64,000 nt of DNA from JAIBJN01 sp963775505 (lineage in GTDB: Bacteria > Actinomycetota > Thermoleophilia > Gaiellales > Gaiellaceae): the NCBI GenBank assembly GCA_963775505.1, contig CAVZIL010000008.1, forward strand, positions 620,001-684,000. The letters run 5' to 3'. Each line of letters opens with the position of its first letter. Position 1 is the first letter of the stretch. The notes beneath the pieces were generated by a model that saw nothing but the letters and a program-made list of their open reading frames with translations, had not been told where the DNA came from and ran no database searches. Below are positions 15,757 to 24,939 of this stretch, piece by piece. The position numbers and the translations under genes are program-made.

Positions 15757-17295
15757 GTGAAGCTACGCCCCGAAGAGATCACGTCCATCCTCAAGCAGCG
15801 GATCGAGGCCTACGACGTCGAGACCGACCTCGCCGAGGTCGGCACCGTCCTCCAGATCGGGGACGGCATCGCGCGCGTCTACGGGCTCGAGAGCTGCATG
15901 GCGACGGAGATGCTCGAGCTCGAGCACGGCGTCACGGGCATCGCGCTCAACCTCGAGGAGGACAACGTCGGCGTCGCCCTCTTCGGCGACTGGGAGAAGG
16001 TTGCCGAGGGTCAGACGGTCAAGCGCACCGGAAACGTCATGAGCGTCCCGGTCGGTGACGAGCTCGTCGGGCGCATCGTCGACCCGCTCGGCACCCCGCT
16101 CGACGGCCAGGGGCCGCTCGAGGCTTCGGAGAGCCGCCTGCTCGAGTTCAAGGCACCGGGGGTCGTCAACCGCCAGCCCGTCTTCGAGCCGCTCCAGACG
16201 GGGATCAAGGCGATCGACTCGATGATCCCCGTCGGACGCGGACAGCGCGAGCTCGTGATCGGCGACCGCTCGACCGGCAAGACCGCCATCCTCGTCGACA
16301 CGATCCTGAACCAGCGCGGGCAGGACATGATCTGCATCTACGTCGCCATCGGCCAGAAGGCGTCGACCGTCGCGCAGGTCTACGAGCGCCTGAAGGAAGC
16401 GGGCGCGATGGACTACACGATCATCGTCACGGCCTCCGCCACCGAGGCGGCGCCGATCAAGTGGATGGCGCCCTACGCCGGCTGCGCGATGGGCGAGCAC
16501 TTCCTCTACAACGGCAAGCACGCCGTCTGCATGTACGACGACCTCTCGAAGCACGCCGACGCCTACCGGCAGATGTCGCTGCTCCTGCGCCGCCCGCCGG
16601 GCCGCGAGGCCTTCCCGGGCGACGTCTTCTACCTCCACTCGCGCCTGCTCGAGCGGGCCTGCAAGCTTTCGGACGAGCTCGGAGGCGGCTCGCTGACCGC
16701 GTTGCCGGTGATCGAGACGCAGGCCGGCGACGTCTCCGCGTACATCCCGACGAACGTGATCTCGATCACGGACGGGCAGATCTTCCTCGAGTCCGACCTC
16801 TTCTACTCGGGTGTGCGCCCGGCCATCAACGTCGGCATCTCGGTGAGCCGCGTGGGCGGGAACGCGCAGACGAAGGCGATGAAGAAGGTGGCCGGCCGCC
16901 TCCGCCTCGACCTCGCGCAGTACCGGGAGCTGGAGGCGTTCGCGCAGTTCGGCTCCGAGCTCGACCCGCAGACCCAGCGGACGCTCGCCCGCGGCGAGCG
17001 CATGGTGGCGACGCTGAACCAGCCGCAGTACCAGCCGTGGCCCCTCGAGGAGCAGGTGATCGCCATCTTCGCCGGCATCCAGGGCCTCCTCGACGACATC
17101 CCGCCGGAGCAGGTCCCGCGCTTCCAGGAGGAGCTCAGGGAGTACCTGCGGACGGAGGGCACCGTCTACGCGGGCATCCGCGAGAACGGCGACCTCCCCG
17201 ACGAGGCGCAGGCTGCCGCCCGCGCGCAGATCGAGGAGTTCCGCAAGAACTTCGCCGTGCACGAGGAGGCCGGGCTCGCCGGGGCGCCGGCTTAG
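15757..17295 (+). CDS. atpA: F1Fo ATP synthase subunit alpha
   Basis: The regulatory nucleotide-binding subunit of F1. It has 512 residues with the N-terminal beta-barrel, the Walker A motif GDRSTGKT (residues 169-176) and the conserved C-terminal segment with RPAINVGISVSRVGG that holds the arginine finger region. The GTG start follows an AAGGAG ribosome site 11 bases upstream. A long antisense frame over this gene is a shadow of its codon usage. atpG follows after 6 bases. Confidence 0.97.
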   Translation: MKLRPEEITSILKQRIEAYDVETDLAEVGTVLQIGDGIARVYGLESCMATEMLELEHGVTGIALNLEEDNVGVALFGDWEKVAEGQTVKRTGNVMSVPVGDELVGRIVDPLGTPLDGQGPLEASESRLLEFKAPGVVNRQPVFEPLQTGIKAIDSMIPVGRGQRELVIGDRSTGKTAILVDTILNQRGQDMICIYVAIGQKASTVAQVYERLKEAGAMDYTIIVTASATEAAPIKWMAPYAGCAMGEHFLYNGKHAVCMYDDLSKHADAYRQMSLLLRRPPGREAFPGDVFYLHSRLLERACKLSDELGGGSLTALPVIETQAGDVSAYIPTNVISITDGQIFLESDLFYSGVRPAINVGISVSRVGGNAQTKAMKKVAGRLRLDLAQYRELEAFAQFGSELDPQTQRTLARGERMVATLNQPQYQPWPLEEQVIAIFAGIQGLLDDIPPEQVPRFQEELREYLRTEGTVYAGIRENGDLPDEAQAAARAQIEEFRKNFAVHEEAGLAGAPA

Positions 17296-17301
17296 TCCGC
17301 A

Positions 17302-18192
17302 ATGGCCACCGTCCAGGACATCAAGCGGCGGCTCCGCTCCGTCCGCAACACCAGCAAGATCACGAAGGCAATGGAGCTCGTCGCGGCCGCGAAGCTGCGG
17401 CGGGCGGAGACGCGAATCGAGGCGCTCCGCCCGTACGCGGAGCGCATGCGCGAGCTCATGATCGGGACGGCGAGGGCGACGCCGTCGCGCGGCTTCCCGC
17501 TGCTCGAGGCCCGAGAGTCGATCCAGTCCGTGGCGATCCTCCCGCTGACGGGCGATCGCGGCCTCGCCGGCGCCTTCAACGCGCAGATCGTTCGCCGGGC
17601 GCTCCAGCTGGAGCGAGAGGTGCGGGCCGGCGGGGCCGACGTCCGCTGGGTCGTCGTCGGCAAGAAGGGGCGCTCGACCCTCCGCTTCCGGCGGTACTCG
17701 ATCGAGCAGGCCTGGGTCGACTTCACCGACCGCCCCGTCTACGCGGACGCGGTCGCCATCTCGAAGAAGCTCGCCGATCTCTTCGTGGACCGCGAGGTCG
17801 ACCGCGTGGTCGTCGTCTACAACCACTACGTCTCGCCGCTAACGCAGACGGTCTCGGTCGAGGACGTCCTTCCGATTCCCCGCACGCTGCTCGAGGAGGA
17901 GGAGAAGAGCGCGTACGAGATCGCGCTCGAAGGCGACTTCATCTACGAGCCCGAGCCCGAGGAGATCCTCGGGCGGCTCCTGCCGACCTACCTCGAGACG
18001 ACGATCTACCGCGCCCTGCTCGAGTCGGCCGCCTCCGAGCACGGGGCCCGCATGACCGCCATGCGGAACGCCTCGAAGAACGCCGGCGAGCTCATCGACC
18101 GGCTGACTCTGGACATGAACCGCGCGCGCCAGTCGGAGATCACGCAGGAGATCCTCGAGGTCGTCGCCGGCGCCGACGCGCTGACGCAGTAG
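17302..18192 (+). CDS. atpG: F1Fo ATP synthase subunit gamma
   Basis: Gamma is the central rotating shaft. The 296-residue protein begins with the typical N-terminal helix containing IKRRLRSVRNTSKITKAMELV and ends with the C-terminal helix containing MRNASKNAGELIDRLTLDMN, the two halves of the shaft coiled coil. The middle domain has GDRGLAGAFN. It is the last ATP synthase gene of the first part of the operon; atpD and atpC lie about 8 kb further on. Confidence 0.95.
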   Translation: MATVQDIKRRLRSVRNTSKITKAMELVAAAKLRRAETRIEALRPYAERMRELMIGTARATPSRGFPLLEARESIQSVAILPLTGDRGLAGAFNAQIVRRALQLEREVRAGGADVRWVVVGKKGRSTLRFRRYSIEQAWVDFTDRPVYADAVAISKKLADLFVDREVDRVVVVYNHYVSPLTQTVSVEDVLPIPRTLLEEEEKSAYEIALEGDFIYEPEPEEILGRLLPTYLETTIYRALLESAASEHGARMTAMRNASKNAGELIDRLTLDMNRARQSEITQEILEVVAGADALTQ

Positions 18193-18230
18193 CTAACGCT
18201 GCCCCCGGGTGACCGTCTCTACTAATTGAC

Positions 18231-19166
18231 ATGCGCTCGCTCGCCGTCATCCTGGCCGTGCTCGCAATCGTCACGGCCGCCGCCGTGATCGGAAGGCTCG
18301 GAGTCGACGCCGGCGAGGCCGAGGCCGCGCCCTGGACGCTCGCCGAACCGATGTTCCAGCGTCGGAGCTACATCGCAGCGGCTCAGATCGGCGAAAGGAT
18401 CTACGCGGCCGGGGGGATGGTCGGGGAGACGGGTAAGCCGCTCCCGAACTTCGAGGTCTTCGATCCCGAGTCGGGCTCGTGGAGCATCCTTCCGAGGATG
18501 CCCGAGGCCGTCCGCGCCGCCGCGGCGGCGGCGGTCGGCGACGTCCTCTACGTCATCGGGGGCACCACCGACGACGGGAACTCCCGCACCGTCTTCGCGT
18601 ACGACACGGTTGCCAAGACCTGGAGCGAGCGGGCACCGCTTCCAGAAGCGCGTTTCGACCACGCGGCGGTGACGGTGGGCGGGAGGGTGTACGTCCTCGG
18701 CGGCTACCTCGAGGGCCAGGCCCGCGACGAGGTCTTCGTCTACGACCCGAGCACAGACGAGTGGTCCGAGGGCCCGTCGCTCCCGTTCCCCAACCATTCT
18801 TTCGGGGCGGTGGTCTACGACGGCGAGATCTGGATGATCGGAGGACTGAGGGGAGAGGGGCTCCTGCGGGAGGTGTGGATCCTCGACCCGGAGACCGGCC
18901 GCTGGCGGGAGGGGCCTGCGATGCCCGAGCCCATGGAGCTGCTCGGGGCCGCCGTCGCCGGCGACGAGATCCACGCCGTATGGGAGAGCACCTACCAGAT
19001 CTACGACGGAGAGACGAATGCCTGGCGCAACGGCCCCCGCTCGCTCGTCACCCGGCACGGGCTCGAGGTCTTCCACGCCGACGGCGAGCTCTACACGGTC
19101 GGCGGCTGCACGACGGCCCTCAGAGACACGCAGGTCGTCGAACGTCGCGTCCTGACCGGGCGCTAA
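18231..19166 (+). CDS. Kelch-repeat beta-propeller protein, exported
   Basis: A 311-residue protein with an N-terminal hydrophobic segment (about residues 3-22) that is either a signal peptide or a membrane anchor. At least five kelch units follow, each with a double glycine: IYAAGGM, LYVIGGT, VYVLGGY, IWMIGGL and LYTVGGC, about 45-50 residues apart, with Trp in the preceding strand. It should fold as an extracytoplasmic beta-propeller, usually a binding surface. No enzyme motif is visible. It opens the block inserted between atpG and atpD and precedes the ABC importer; a TACTAAT just before the ATG could be its own -10 box. Confidence 0.82.
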   Translation: MRSLAVILAVLAIVTAAAVIGRLGVDAGEAEAAPWTLAEPMFQRRSYIAAAQIGERIYAAGGMVGETGKPLPNFEVFDPESGSWSILPRMPEAVRAAAAAAVGDVLYVIGGTTDDGNSRTVFAYDTVAKTWSERAPLPEARFDHAAVTVGGRVYVLGGYLEGQARDEVFVYDPSTDEWSEGPSLPFPNHSFGAVVYDGEIWMIGGLRGEGLLREVWILDPETGRWREGPAMPEPMELLGAAVAGDEIHAVWESTYQIYDGETNAWRNGPRSLVTRHGLEVFHADGELYTVGGCTTALRDTQVVERRVLTGR

Positions 19167-19252
19167 CTTCGTTCTGCTGGGAGCGTCTAAGCACCCAGTG
19201 GCTGCCCGGCAAGGACGCCCAGCGGCCGTTGCAGAACAAGAGGAGGGCATAC

Positions 19253-20902
19253 GTGCGCAGTAACAGATGGCTTCTGCTCGTCGCGGCAGTAGTCGCGGCT
19301 CTTGCGCTCGGCGCCGCGGGATGTGGCGGCGACGATGACGACGCGGCGGGCGACACCGGCGAGGCGGAGCCGGCAGCGGAGCAGGTGCTCCGGATGAACC
19401 TACAGTCGGAGCCGCCGACGCTCGACCCGACCCTGGCGACGGACACCACTTCCTTCTTCGTCCTGAACCAGCTCATGGACCCGCTCGTCAGGCTCGACGA
19501 GGACGCGCAGGTGGTGCCCGCGCTCGCCGAGAGCTGGGACGAGGAGGGGAACGTCGTCACTTACCACCTCCGTCAGGACGGCAAGTGGACGAACGGCGAC
19601 CCGGTGACCGCGAACGACTTCGTCTACGCGTGGAAGCGGATCCTCGACCCCGAGGTCGCGGCGGAGTACGCCTACCAGCTCTTGGGCATCGAGGGCGCAG
19701 CCGACTACAACAGCTGCACGCCGGCCGGAAGTCCGAAGTGTGACGAACTTGCTGACAAGGTCGGCGTCCGGGCGGTCGACGACTACACGCTCGAGGTCAC
19801 GCTCACCTCGGAGCAGCCGTGGTTCGTCTCCCAGACCTCGCACCTGTCGTTCCTGCCGGTTCACCAGGCGACGGTCGAGGAGTTCGGAGAGGCCTGGACG
19901 GAGCCGCAGAACATCGTCACCAACGGCCCCTTCCGGCTGGTGGAGTGGCAGCACGACGAGTCGCTCGCCCTGGAGAAGTGGGACGAGTGGCGCGGCGCTG
20001 CCGACGTGACGCTCACGAGGGTCGAGGCGCGCATGATCAGCGATGCTGTTACCGCGCTGCAGGCCTTCGAGAACGGCGAGATCGACGCCTGCCTCGACAA
20101 CAGCTGCGAGCCGCCCCAGGAGATCGACCGGCTCAAGGAGACGGACACCTGGCTCGTCGGCCCCAGCCTGGCGACGTACTACTACGGGTTCAACCTGGAG
20201 AACATCCCCGATGTCAACCAGCGGAAGGCGATGAATCTCGCGATCGACCGGACAGTCGTCGTTGAGAACGTCACCAAGAGGGGCGAGGCCCCGGCATCGA
20301 GCATGACGCCTCCCGGCGTGCCGGGCTTCGACGTCTACATGCAGGACTACCTGCCCGCGACGGCCGACCTCGAGCAGGCGCAGGCCTTGATGGACCAGGT
20401 CCAGAACCCGAAGACTGACATCACCCTCATCTACAACGACTTCCCCGGCCACAAGGAGATCGCGGTCGCGATCCAGTCCATGTGGCAGGAGCTCGGTCTC
20501 GACGTGGAGATCAAGCAGCAGGGGTGGGCCCAGTTCCTCGAGTTCATCGGGCCGCCGCCGGACAATTCGGTCGACGTCTTCCGGCTCGGGTGGATCGGCG
20601 ACTTCGTGGAGGCTTTCAACTTCCTCGAGCTGTGGATGTGCGACTCGGGCAACAACAGCACGGGCTACTGCAACGAGGAGTACGACGCCGTCATGAACGA
20701 GGCGCGCGCGACTCCCGATAACGACGCCCGCTACGAGCTGTACCGCCAGGCCGAGGAGATCCTTTTCGGCGAGGACGGGGACTTCCCCATCATCCCGATC
20801 TACTGGTACGTCAACTCGACCATGGCCGCGACGACCGTCGACGGCTGGGCGCCGAACATACTCGGGCAGTACGACCTCACGAAGGTCAGCATCACCAACT
20901 AG
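19253..20902 (+). CDS. Peptide/oligopeptide-type ABC transporter substrate-binding lipoprotein
   Basis: The binding component of a family 5 (OppA/DppA type) importer. The GTG at 19253 follows an AGGAGG site and starts a signal peptide ending at the lipobox GAAGC (Cys24). An Asp/Glu/Ala-rich linker comes next, then the mature domain. Typical features are LQSEPPTLDPTLATD near the start, LRQDGKWTNGDPVTANDFVYAW and GPFRLVEW. The protein has 549 residues, a normal length. Two permeases and two ATPases follow on the same strand. The solute is not predictable; peptides are most common but other solutes occur in the family. Confidence 0.92.
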   Translation: MRSNRWLLLVAAVVAALALGAAGCGGDDDDAAGDTGEAEPAAEQVLRMNLQSEPPTLDPTLATDTTSFFVLNQLMDPLVRLDEDAQVVPALAESWDEEGNVVTYHLRQDGKWTNGDPVTANDFVYAWKRILDPEVAAEYAYQLLGIEGAADYNSCTPAGSPKCDELADKVGVRAVDDYTLEVTLTSEQPWFVSQTSHLSFLPVHQATVEEFGEAWTEPQNIVTNGPFRLVEWQHDESLALEKWDEWRGAADVTLTRVEARMISDAVTALQAFENGEIDACLDNSCEPPQEIDRLKETDTWLVGPSLATYYYGFNLENIPDVNQRKAMNLAIDRTVVVENVTKRGEAPASSMTPPGVPGFDVYMQDYLPATADLEQAQALMDQVQNPKTDITLIYNDFPGHKEIAVAIQSMWQELGLDVEIKQQGWAQFLEFIGPPPDNSVDVFRLGWIGDFVEAFNFLELWMCDSGNNSTGYCNEEYDAVMNEARATPDNDARYELYRQAEEILFGEDGDFPIIPIYWYVNSTMAATTVDGWAPNILGQYDLTKVSITN

Positions 20903-20917
20903 ACGACGCGGGCGAGA

Positions 20918-20946
20918 GACGGGCGGGGCATGCGTCCCCGCCCGTC
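20918..20946 (+). terminator. Intra-operon stem-loop after the binding-protein gene
   Basis: Arms GACGGGCGGGG (20918-20928) and CCCCGCCCGTC (20936-20946) form a perfect 11-bp stem with a 7-base loop, 16 bases after the stop codon. There is no T run. Such hairpins often protect or partly terminate the binding-protein message so that it is made in excess over the permeases. Confidence 0.55.
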
Positions 20947-20992
20947 CGCCCGGTCGGTTGCTTAGTCCCGTGCCCGGGTAGATGATGAAACG

Positions 20993-21931
20993 GTGACGGC
21001 TTTCGTCCTCCGACGGATTCTCTGGACGATCCCCGTCGTCATCCTGGTGATCTTCCTCACCTTCGCGATGATGAGGGCGATCGCGGGCAACCCGTTCCGA
21101 AAAAGCGACCGTCCCATACCCGAGTCGATCCAGCGGAACCTCGACGAGAGGTTCAACCTCGACGCGCCCTGGTACGAGCAGTACGCGCTCTACGTAAAAG
21201 GCGTCTTCATGTTCGACCTCGGCCCCTCGATGGTCCTGCGGGGTCGCACGACCAATCAGATCGTCAAGGACAACTTCCCGACCTCGATCGAGCTCGGCCT
21301 GCTCGCGTTCGTTTGGGCCATCCTGATCGGCGTCCCGGCCGGAATTCTCGCGGCCTTACGCCCGAACTCGATCTTCGACTACGCGGCGATGTTCTTCTCC
21401 AACGTCGGCTTCGCCCTGCCCAGCTTCCTGGTCGCGACCCTGCTCATCTACTTCGTGTCGGTGAAGGCGGGGTGGGTGCCGACGAGCGGGTGGGGGGAGG
21501 ACTGGCAGCCCGACTCGCGGAAGATCCTCCCCTCCCTGGCCCTGTCGCTCGTTCCAATGGCGTACTTCGCGCGCCTCGTCCGCGCGTCGATGCTGGAGAC
21601 GATGCAGCAGGACTACATCCGTACGGCGAAGGCGAAGGGCCTCCGCTGGCGCCGCGTCGTCGGCGTCCACGTCATGCGGAACTCCCTCATACCCGCGATC
21701 ACGGCCGCCGGCCCTCTGCTCGGCTACATCATCACCGGCTCGTTCATCATCGAGCTGATCTTCGCCATCCCCGGCATCGGGACGTACTACGTGACGGCCG
21801 TCGAGGCCAGGGACTACTCGGTCGTCATGGGGCTCACGGTGCTTCTCTCGGTGATCATCATCATCGCGAACCTGATCGTGGACATTCTCCACGGCTTCCT
21901 CGACCCGCGAATCCGCGAGCAGGCCGCGTAG
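20993..21931 (+). CDS. Peptide-type ABC transporter permease (DppB/OppB family)
   Basis: One of two membrane subunits of the importer. The 312-residue protein has an N-terminal membrane helix after ILWTIPVVILVIF, a periplasmic stretch typical of the B-type permease, and about five more helices. The coupling loop that contacts the ATPase is in the YIRTAKAKGLRW segment (EAA-like motif, near residues 205-216). The GTG start at 20993 gives the usual FVLRRILW N-terminus. The C-type permease gene begins one base after its stop. Confidence 0.92.
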   Translation: MTAFVLRRILWTIPVVILVIFLTFAMMRAIAGNPFRKSDRPIPESIQRNLDERFNLDAPWYEQYALYVKGVFMFDLGPSMVLRGRTTNQIVKDNFPTSIELGLLAFVWAILIGVPAGILAALRPNSIFDYAAMFFSNVGFALPSFLVATLLIYFVSVKAGWVPTSGWGEDWQPDSRKILPSLALSLVPMAYFARLVRASMLETMQQDYIRTAKAKGLRWRRVVGVHVMRNSLIPAITAAGPLLGYIITGSFIIELIFAIPGIGTYYVTAVEARDYSVVMGLTVLLSVIIIIANLIVDILHGFLDPRIREQAA

Positions 21932-21932
21932 C

Positions 21933-22871
21933 GTGGCCGCCGATCCCCGGCAAGCGACCCTGCCCGAGGTTCCCGCGGCCGTGGCCGCCGGGGAGCCAAG
22001 CACCGCCGGGGCCCCGATCCGGCAGGCGAGCCTCTGGCGGGACGCCTGGCGGCGCTACGTCCGCAACAAAGCCGCCGTCGCCGCGGGGATTGTCTTCATC
22101 CTCATCCTCCTCTACGCGGTGTTCGTGCCGATCTTCTCGCCGTACGACCCCAACAAGGTCGACTTCTCGCAGGCCTACATCAGCCCGAACCTCGAGCACC
22201 CGTTCGGAACCGACCAGTTCGGCCGCGACCTCTTCACGCGGACGGCGCTGGGCGGACGGGTCTCGATCGCGATCGGCCTCGGGGCGGCGGTCGCGATCCT
22301 CGTCATCGGCACGCTGTACGGATCGATCTCGGGCTTCGTCGGCGGCAAGCTCGACGACGCGATGATGCGTTTCCTCGACGCGCTCTACGGGCTCCCCTAC
22401 CTCCCGTTCGCGATCCTCGCGCTCGCGCTCGTCGGCACGGTCAACATCCTCACGATGGTTCTTGCGCTCTCGATCGCGAGCTGGTTCACCGCCGCCCGCG
22501 TCGTCCGCGGGCAGATCATCTCGCTGAAGCAGAACGACTACGTGCGCGCGGCGCACGCCGTCGGGGCCCGGTGGCAGCGAATCCTCTTCCGTCACCTGCT
22601 CCCGAACACCCTCGGCATCCTCATCATCGTCATGTTCCTCGAGCTGCCGGGCGTGATCCTCGGCGAGGCCTTCCTCTCGTTCATCGGCCTCGGGATCAAC
22701 CCGCCGGACGCCTCCTGGGGATCCATGGCGCAGGAGGGCCGCGACGCGTATCGCGTGTACCCATACATCATCATCATCCCGAGCGTCTTCATCGCGACGC
22801 TCGTCCTCTGCGCGAACTTCATCGCGGACGGCGCCCGCGACGCCCTCGATCCGCGCACCCGGGAGACGTAG
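21933..22871 (+). CDS. Peptide-type ABC transporter permease (DppC/OppC family)
   Basis: The second membrane subunit. It has 312 residues with a cytoplasmic N-terminus of about 45 residues, a first helix, the FGTDQFGRDLFTR segment conserved in C-type permeases, and further helices. The ATPase-coupling motif lies in YVRAAHAVGARWQRI. It ends DPRTRET, as in relatives. A spacer of about 130 bases with a stem-loop separates it from the first ATPase gene. Confidence 0.92.
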   Translation: MAADPRQATLPEVPAAVAAGEPSTAGAPIRQASLWRDAWRRYVRNKAAVAAGIVFILILLYAVFVPIFSPYDPNKVDFSQAYISPNLEHPFGTDQFGRDLFTRTALGGRVSIAIGLGAAVAILVIGTLYGSISGFVGGKLDDAMMRFLDALYGLPYLPFAILALALVGTVNILTMVLALSIASWFTAARVVRGQIISLKQNDYVRAAHAVGARWQRILFRHLLPNTLGILIIVMFLELPGVILGEAFLSFIGLGINPPDASWGSMAQEGRDAYRVYPYIIIIPSVFIATLVLCANFIADGARDALDPRTRET

Positions 22872-22917
22872 TGCTCAGTCAGGTAATCCAGCCCAGCTTC
22901 TGCGTCGCGAGCACCAA

Positions 22918-22947
22918 GCCAGAGGTCGCGCTCGCGCGTCCTCTGGC
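22918..22947 (+). other. Stem-loop in the permease-ATPase gap
   Basis: Arms GCCAGAGG (22918-22925) and CCTCTGGC (22940-22947) are perfectly complementary, and the loop contains further CGCG pairs. It lies in the only long spacer of the importer operon and may tune expression of the ATPases. Confidence 0.4.
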
Positions 22948-23003
22948 GCCGCGTGATCGCGGGGTAGAGGCGGGCTCGTATTGCCTGAAGGGGCACTAGG
23001 ACC

Positions 23004-24014
23004 ATGGCGTTGCTCGAGGTCAGCGATCTGCGGACGTACTTCCATACCCGGGAGGGGATCGTCCGCGCAGTCGACGGCCTCTCCTTCGCGGTCGACAAGG
23101 GCCGGACGCTCGGAATCGTCGGCGAGTCGGGCTGCGGCAAGTCCGTCACGGCGCTCTCGATCATGGGTCTCATCCCCAAGCCACCGGCGAGGATCGAAGG
23201 CGGCTCCGTCGTGTATGACGGTCGCGATCTCACGAAGCTCTCGGACAAGGAGCTGGAGGACGTCCGCGGCCGGCAGATCGCGATGATCTTCCAGGATCCG
23301 ATGACGAGCCTGAACCCGACCTTCAAGATCGGGACGCAGATCACGGAGACCCTCCGGCGCCATCTGGACATGACGAAGGCCGAGGCGCGCACCCGCGCCG
23401 TCGAGCTGCTCGAGGAGGTCGGCATCCCCAACCCGGCCGAGCGCCTCGACGACTACCCTCACCGCTTCTCGGGCGGCATGCGCCAGCGGGTGATGATCGC
23501 GATCGCGCTCTCGTGCAACCCGCAGCTCCTCATCGCCGACGAGCCGACGACCGCGCTCGACGTGACGATCCAGGCGCAGATCCTCGACCTCCTCGAGCGC
23601 CTGCGCGAGGAGCACGAGATGGCGATGATCATCATCACCCACGACATGGGGGTGATCGCCGAGGCCGCTGACGAGGTGGCGGTCATGTACGCCGGCCAGG
23701 TCGTCGAGCAGGCCGGCGTGCTCGACCTGTTCGACGGCCCCGAGCACCCGTACACGGAGGCGCTGCTGGGCGCCCTGCCGCAGCTCGAGGGCGACGACAT
23801 CCGCGAAGGCAGGCTCACCGCGATCCCGGGCCGACCTCCTGACCTCGTCGACCTGCCCGAGGGCTGCCGCTTCGCGCCCCGCTGCCCCTACCGCGAGCAG
23901 GACGCGTGCGCGAGCGAGCCCCAGGAGCTCCGGGAGGTGCGGCCCCGCCACTGGGTGCGCAGCGCGCATCCCGCCAGCGAGCGCGACCGCGCCCGCGAGA
24001 TGGTGACCTCGTGA
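23004..24014 (+). CDS. Peptide-type ABC transporter ATPase (DppD/OppD family)
   Basis: The first of two ATPases that power the importer. The 336 residues have Walker A GESGCGKS (near residue 40), the signature LSGGM-type sequence FSGGMRQRV, Walker B with LLIADEPTTALD, and a switch histidine in ITHDMGV. The C-terminal oligopeptide extension contains CRFAPRCPYREQDAC, the cysteine motif that binds an iron-sulfur cluster in some homologues. Its stop overlaps the next ATPase start (GTGA). Confidence 0.94.
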   Translation: MALLEVSDLRTYFHTREGIVRAVDGLSFAVDKGRTLGIVGESGCGKSVTALSIMGLIPKPPARIEGGSVVYDGRDLTKLSDKELEDVRGRQIAMIFQDPMTSLNPTFKIGTQITETLRRHLDMTKAEARTRAVELLEEVGIPNPAERLDDYPHRFSGGMRQRVMIAIALSCNPQLLIADEPTTALDVTIQAQILDLLERLREEHEMAMIIITHDMGVIAEAADEVAVMYAGQVVEQAGVLDLFDGPEHPYTEALLGALPQLEGDDIREGRLTAIPGRPPDLVDLPEGCRFAPRCPYREQDACASEPQELREVRPRHWVRSAHPASERDRAREMVTS

Positions 24015-24892
24015 GCCAGCTGCCCCCGACCGACGACGGGGCGCTCCTCACCGTCACCGACCTCCGGAAGCACTTCCCCGTCCGGAAGGGGCTCCTGTGG
24101 GAGAAGACGGTCGGCTACGTCAAGGCCGTCGACGGCGTCTCGTTCTCCATTCCCTCCGGAAAGACTCTCGGCCTCGTCGGCGAGTCCGGCTCCGGGAAGT
24201 CGACGACCGGTTATTGCATTCTCCAGCTCCTGAAGCCGACGAGCGGCTCCGTCCGCTTCCAGGGGACGGAGCTGACGGAGCTGAAGCGGGAGCAGCTCCG
24301 GAAAAAGCGGCAGGAGATGCAGATCGTCTTCCAGGATCCGTACTCGTCGCTCGACCCGCGCATGACCGTGGGGCGCATCGTCGCCGAGCCGCTCGAGGTC
24401 CACAGCATCGGCACCCGCCGAGGCCGCGCCGAGCGAGTGCGCAGCCTCCTCGAGGTGGTCGGGTTCAACCCGAACTTCACCAACCGCTACCCGCACGAGT
24501 TCTCCGGGGGCCAGCGCCAGCGCATCGGGATCGCCCGCGCGCTCGCCCTCAGCCCCAAGCTGATCGTCTGCGACGAGCCCGTCTCGGCGCTCGACGTCTC
24601 CATCCAGGCGCAGATCCTCAACCTCCTGAAGGACCTCCAGCGAGACTTCGGGCTCACATACCTCTTCATCTCGCACGACCTCGGCGTCGTCCGGACGATG
24701 TCCGACGAGATCGCCGTCATGAACAAGGGCGAGCTGGTGGAGGTCGGGCCCGCCGAGCAGGTCTACTCGCAACCGAGGCACGAGTACACGAAGGCGCTCT
24801 TCACGGCCGTGCCGGTTCCCGACCCGCGGCGCCAGAAGGAGCGAAAGGCCGAACGGGCGCGGCTCAAGCTCGAGCAGATCGCCGGCATGTAG
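24011..24892 (+). CDS. Peptide-type ABC transporter ATPase (DppF/OppF family)
   Basis: The second ATPase of the importer. The GTG at 24011 overlaps the stop of the D-type ATPase and is preferred over the open frame upstream, which lies inside that gene. The 293 residues carry LRKHFPVRKG typical of F-type subunits, Walker A GESGSGKS, signature FSGGQRQRIGIARAL, Walker B LIVCDEPVSALD and the switch histidine in ISHDLGV. It lacks the cysteine-rich tail of its partner, as expected. Confidence 0.94.
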   Translation: MSQLPPTDDGALLTVTDLRKHFPVRKGLLWEKTVGYVKAVDGVSFSIPSGKTLGLVGESGSGKSTTGYCILQLLKPTSGSVRFQGTELTELKREQLRKKRQEMQIVFQDPYSSLDPRMTVGRIVAEPLEVHSIGTRRGRAERVRSLLEVVGFNPNFTNRYPHEFSGGQRQRIGIARALALSPKLIVCDEPVSALDVSIQAQILNLLKDLQRDFGLTYLFISHDLGVVRTMSDEIAVMNKGELVEVGPAEQVYSQPRHEYTKALFTAVPVPDPRRQKERKAERARLKLEQIAGM

Positions 24893-24939
24893 GTATTAGC
24901 CGGGTCTAACCTCCTGCCTTCGCTATCGTCTGAGCAGGT

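Noticed and set aside
15763..17826. A 687-codon open frame antisense to atpA and atpG
   Set aside because: A shadow of two clear ATP synthase genes in GC-rich DNA; no recognisable protein features.
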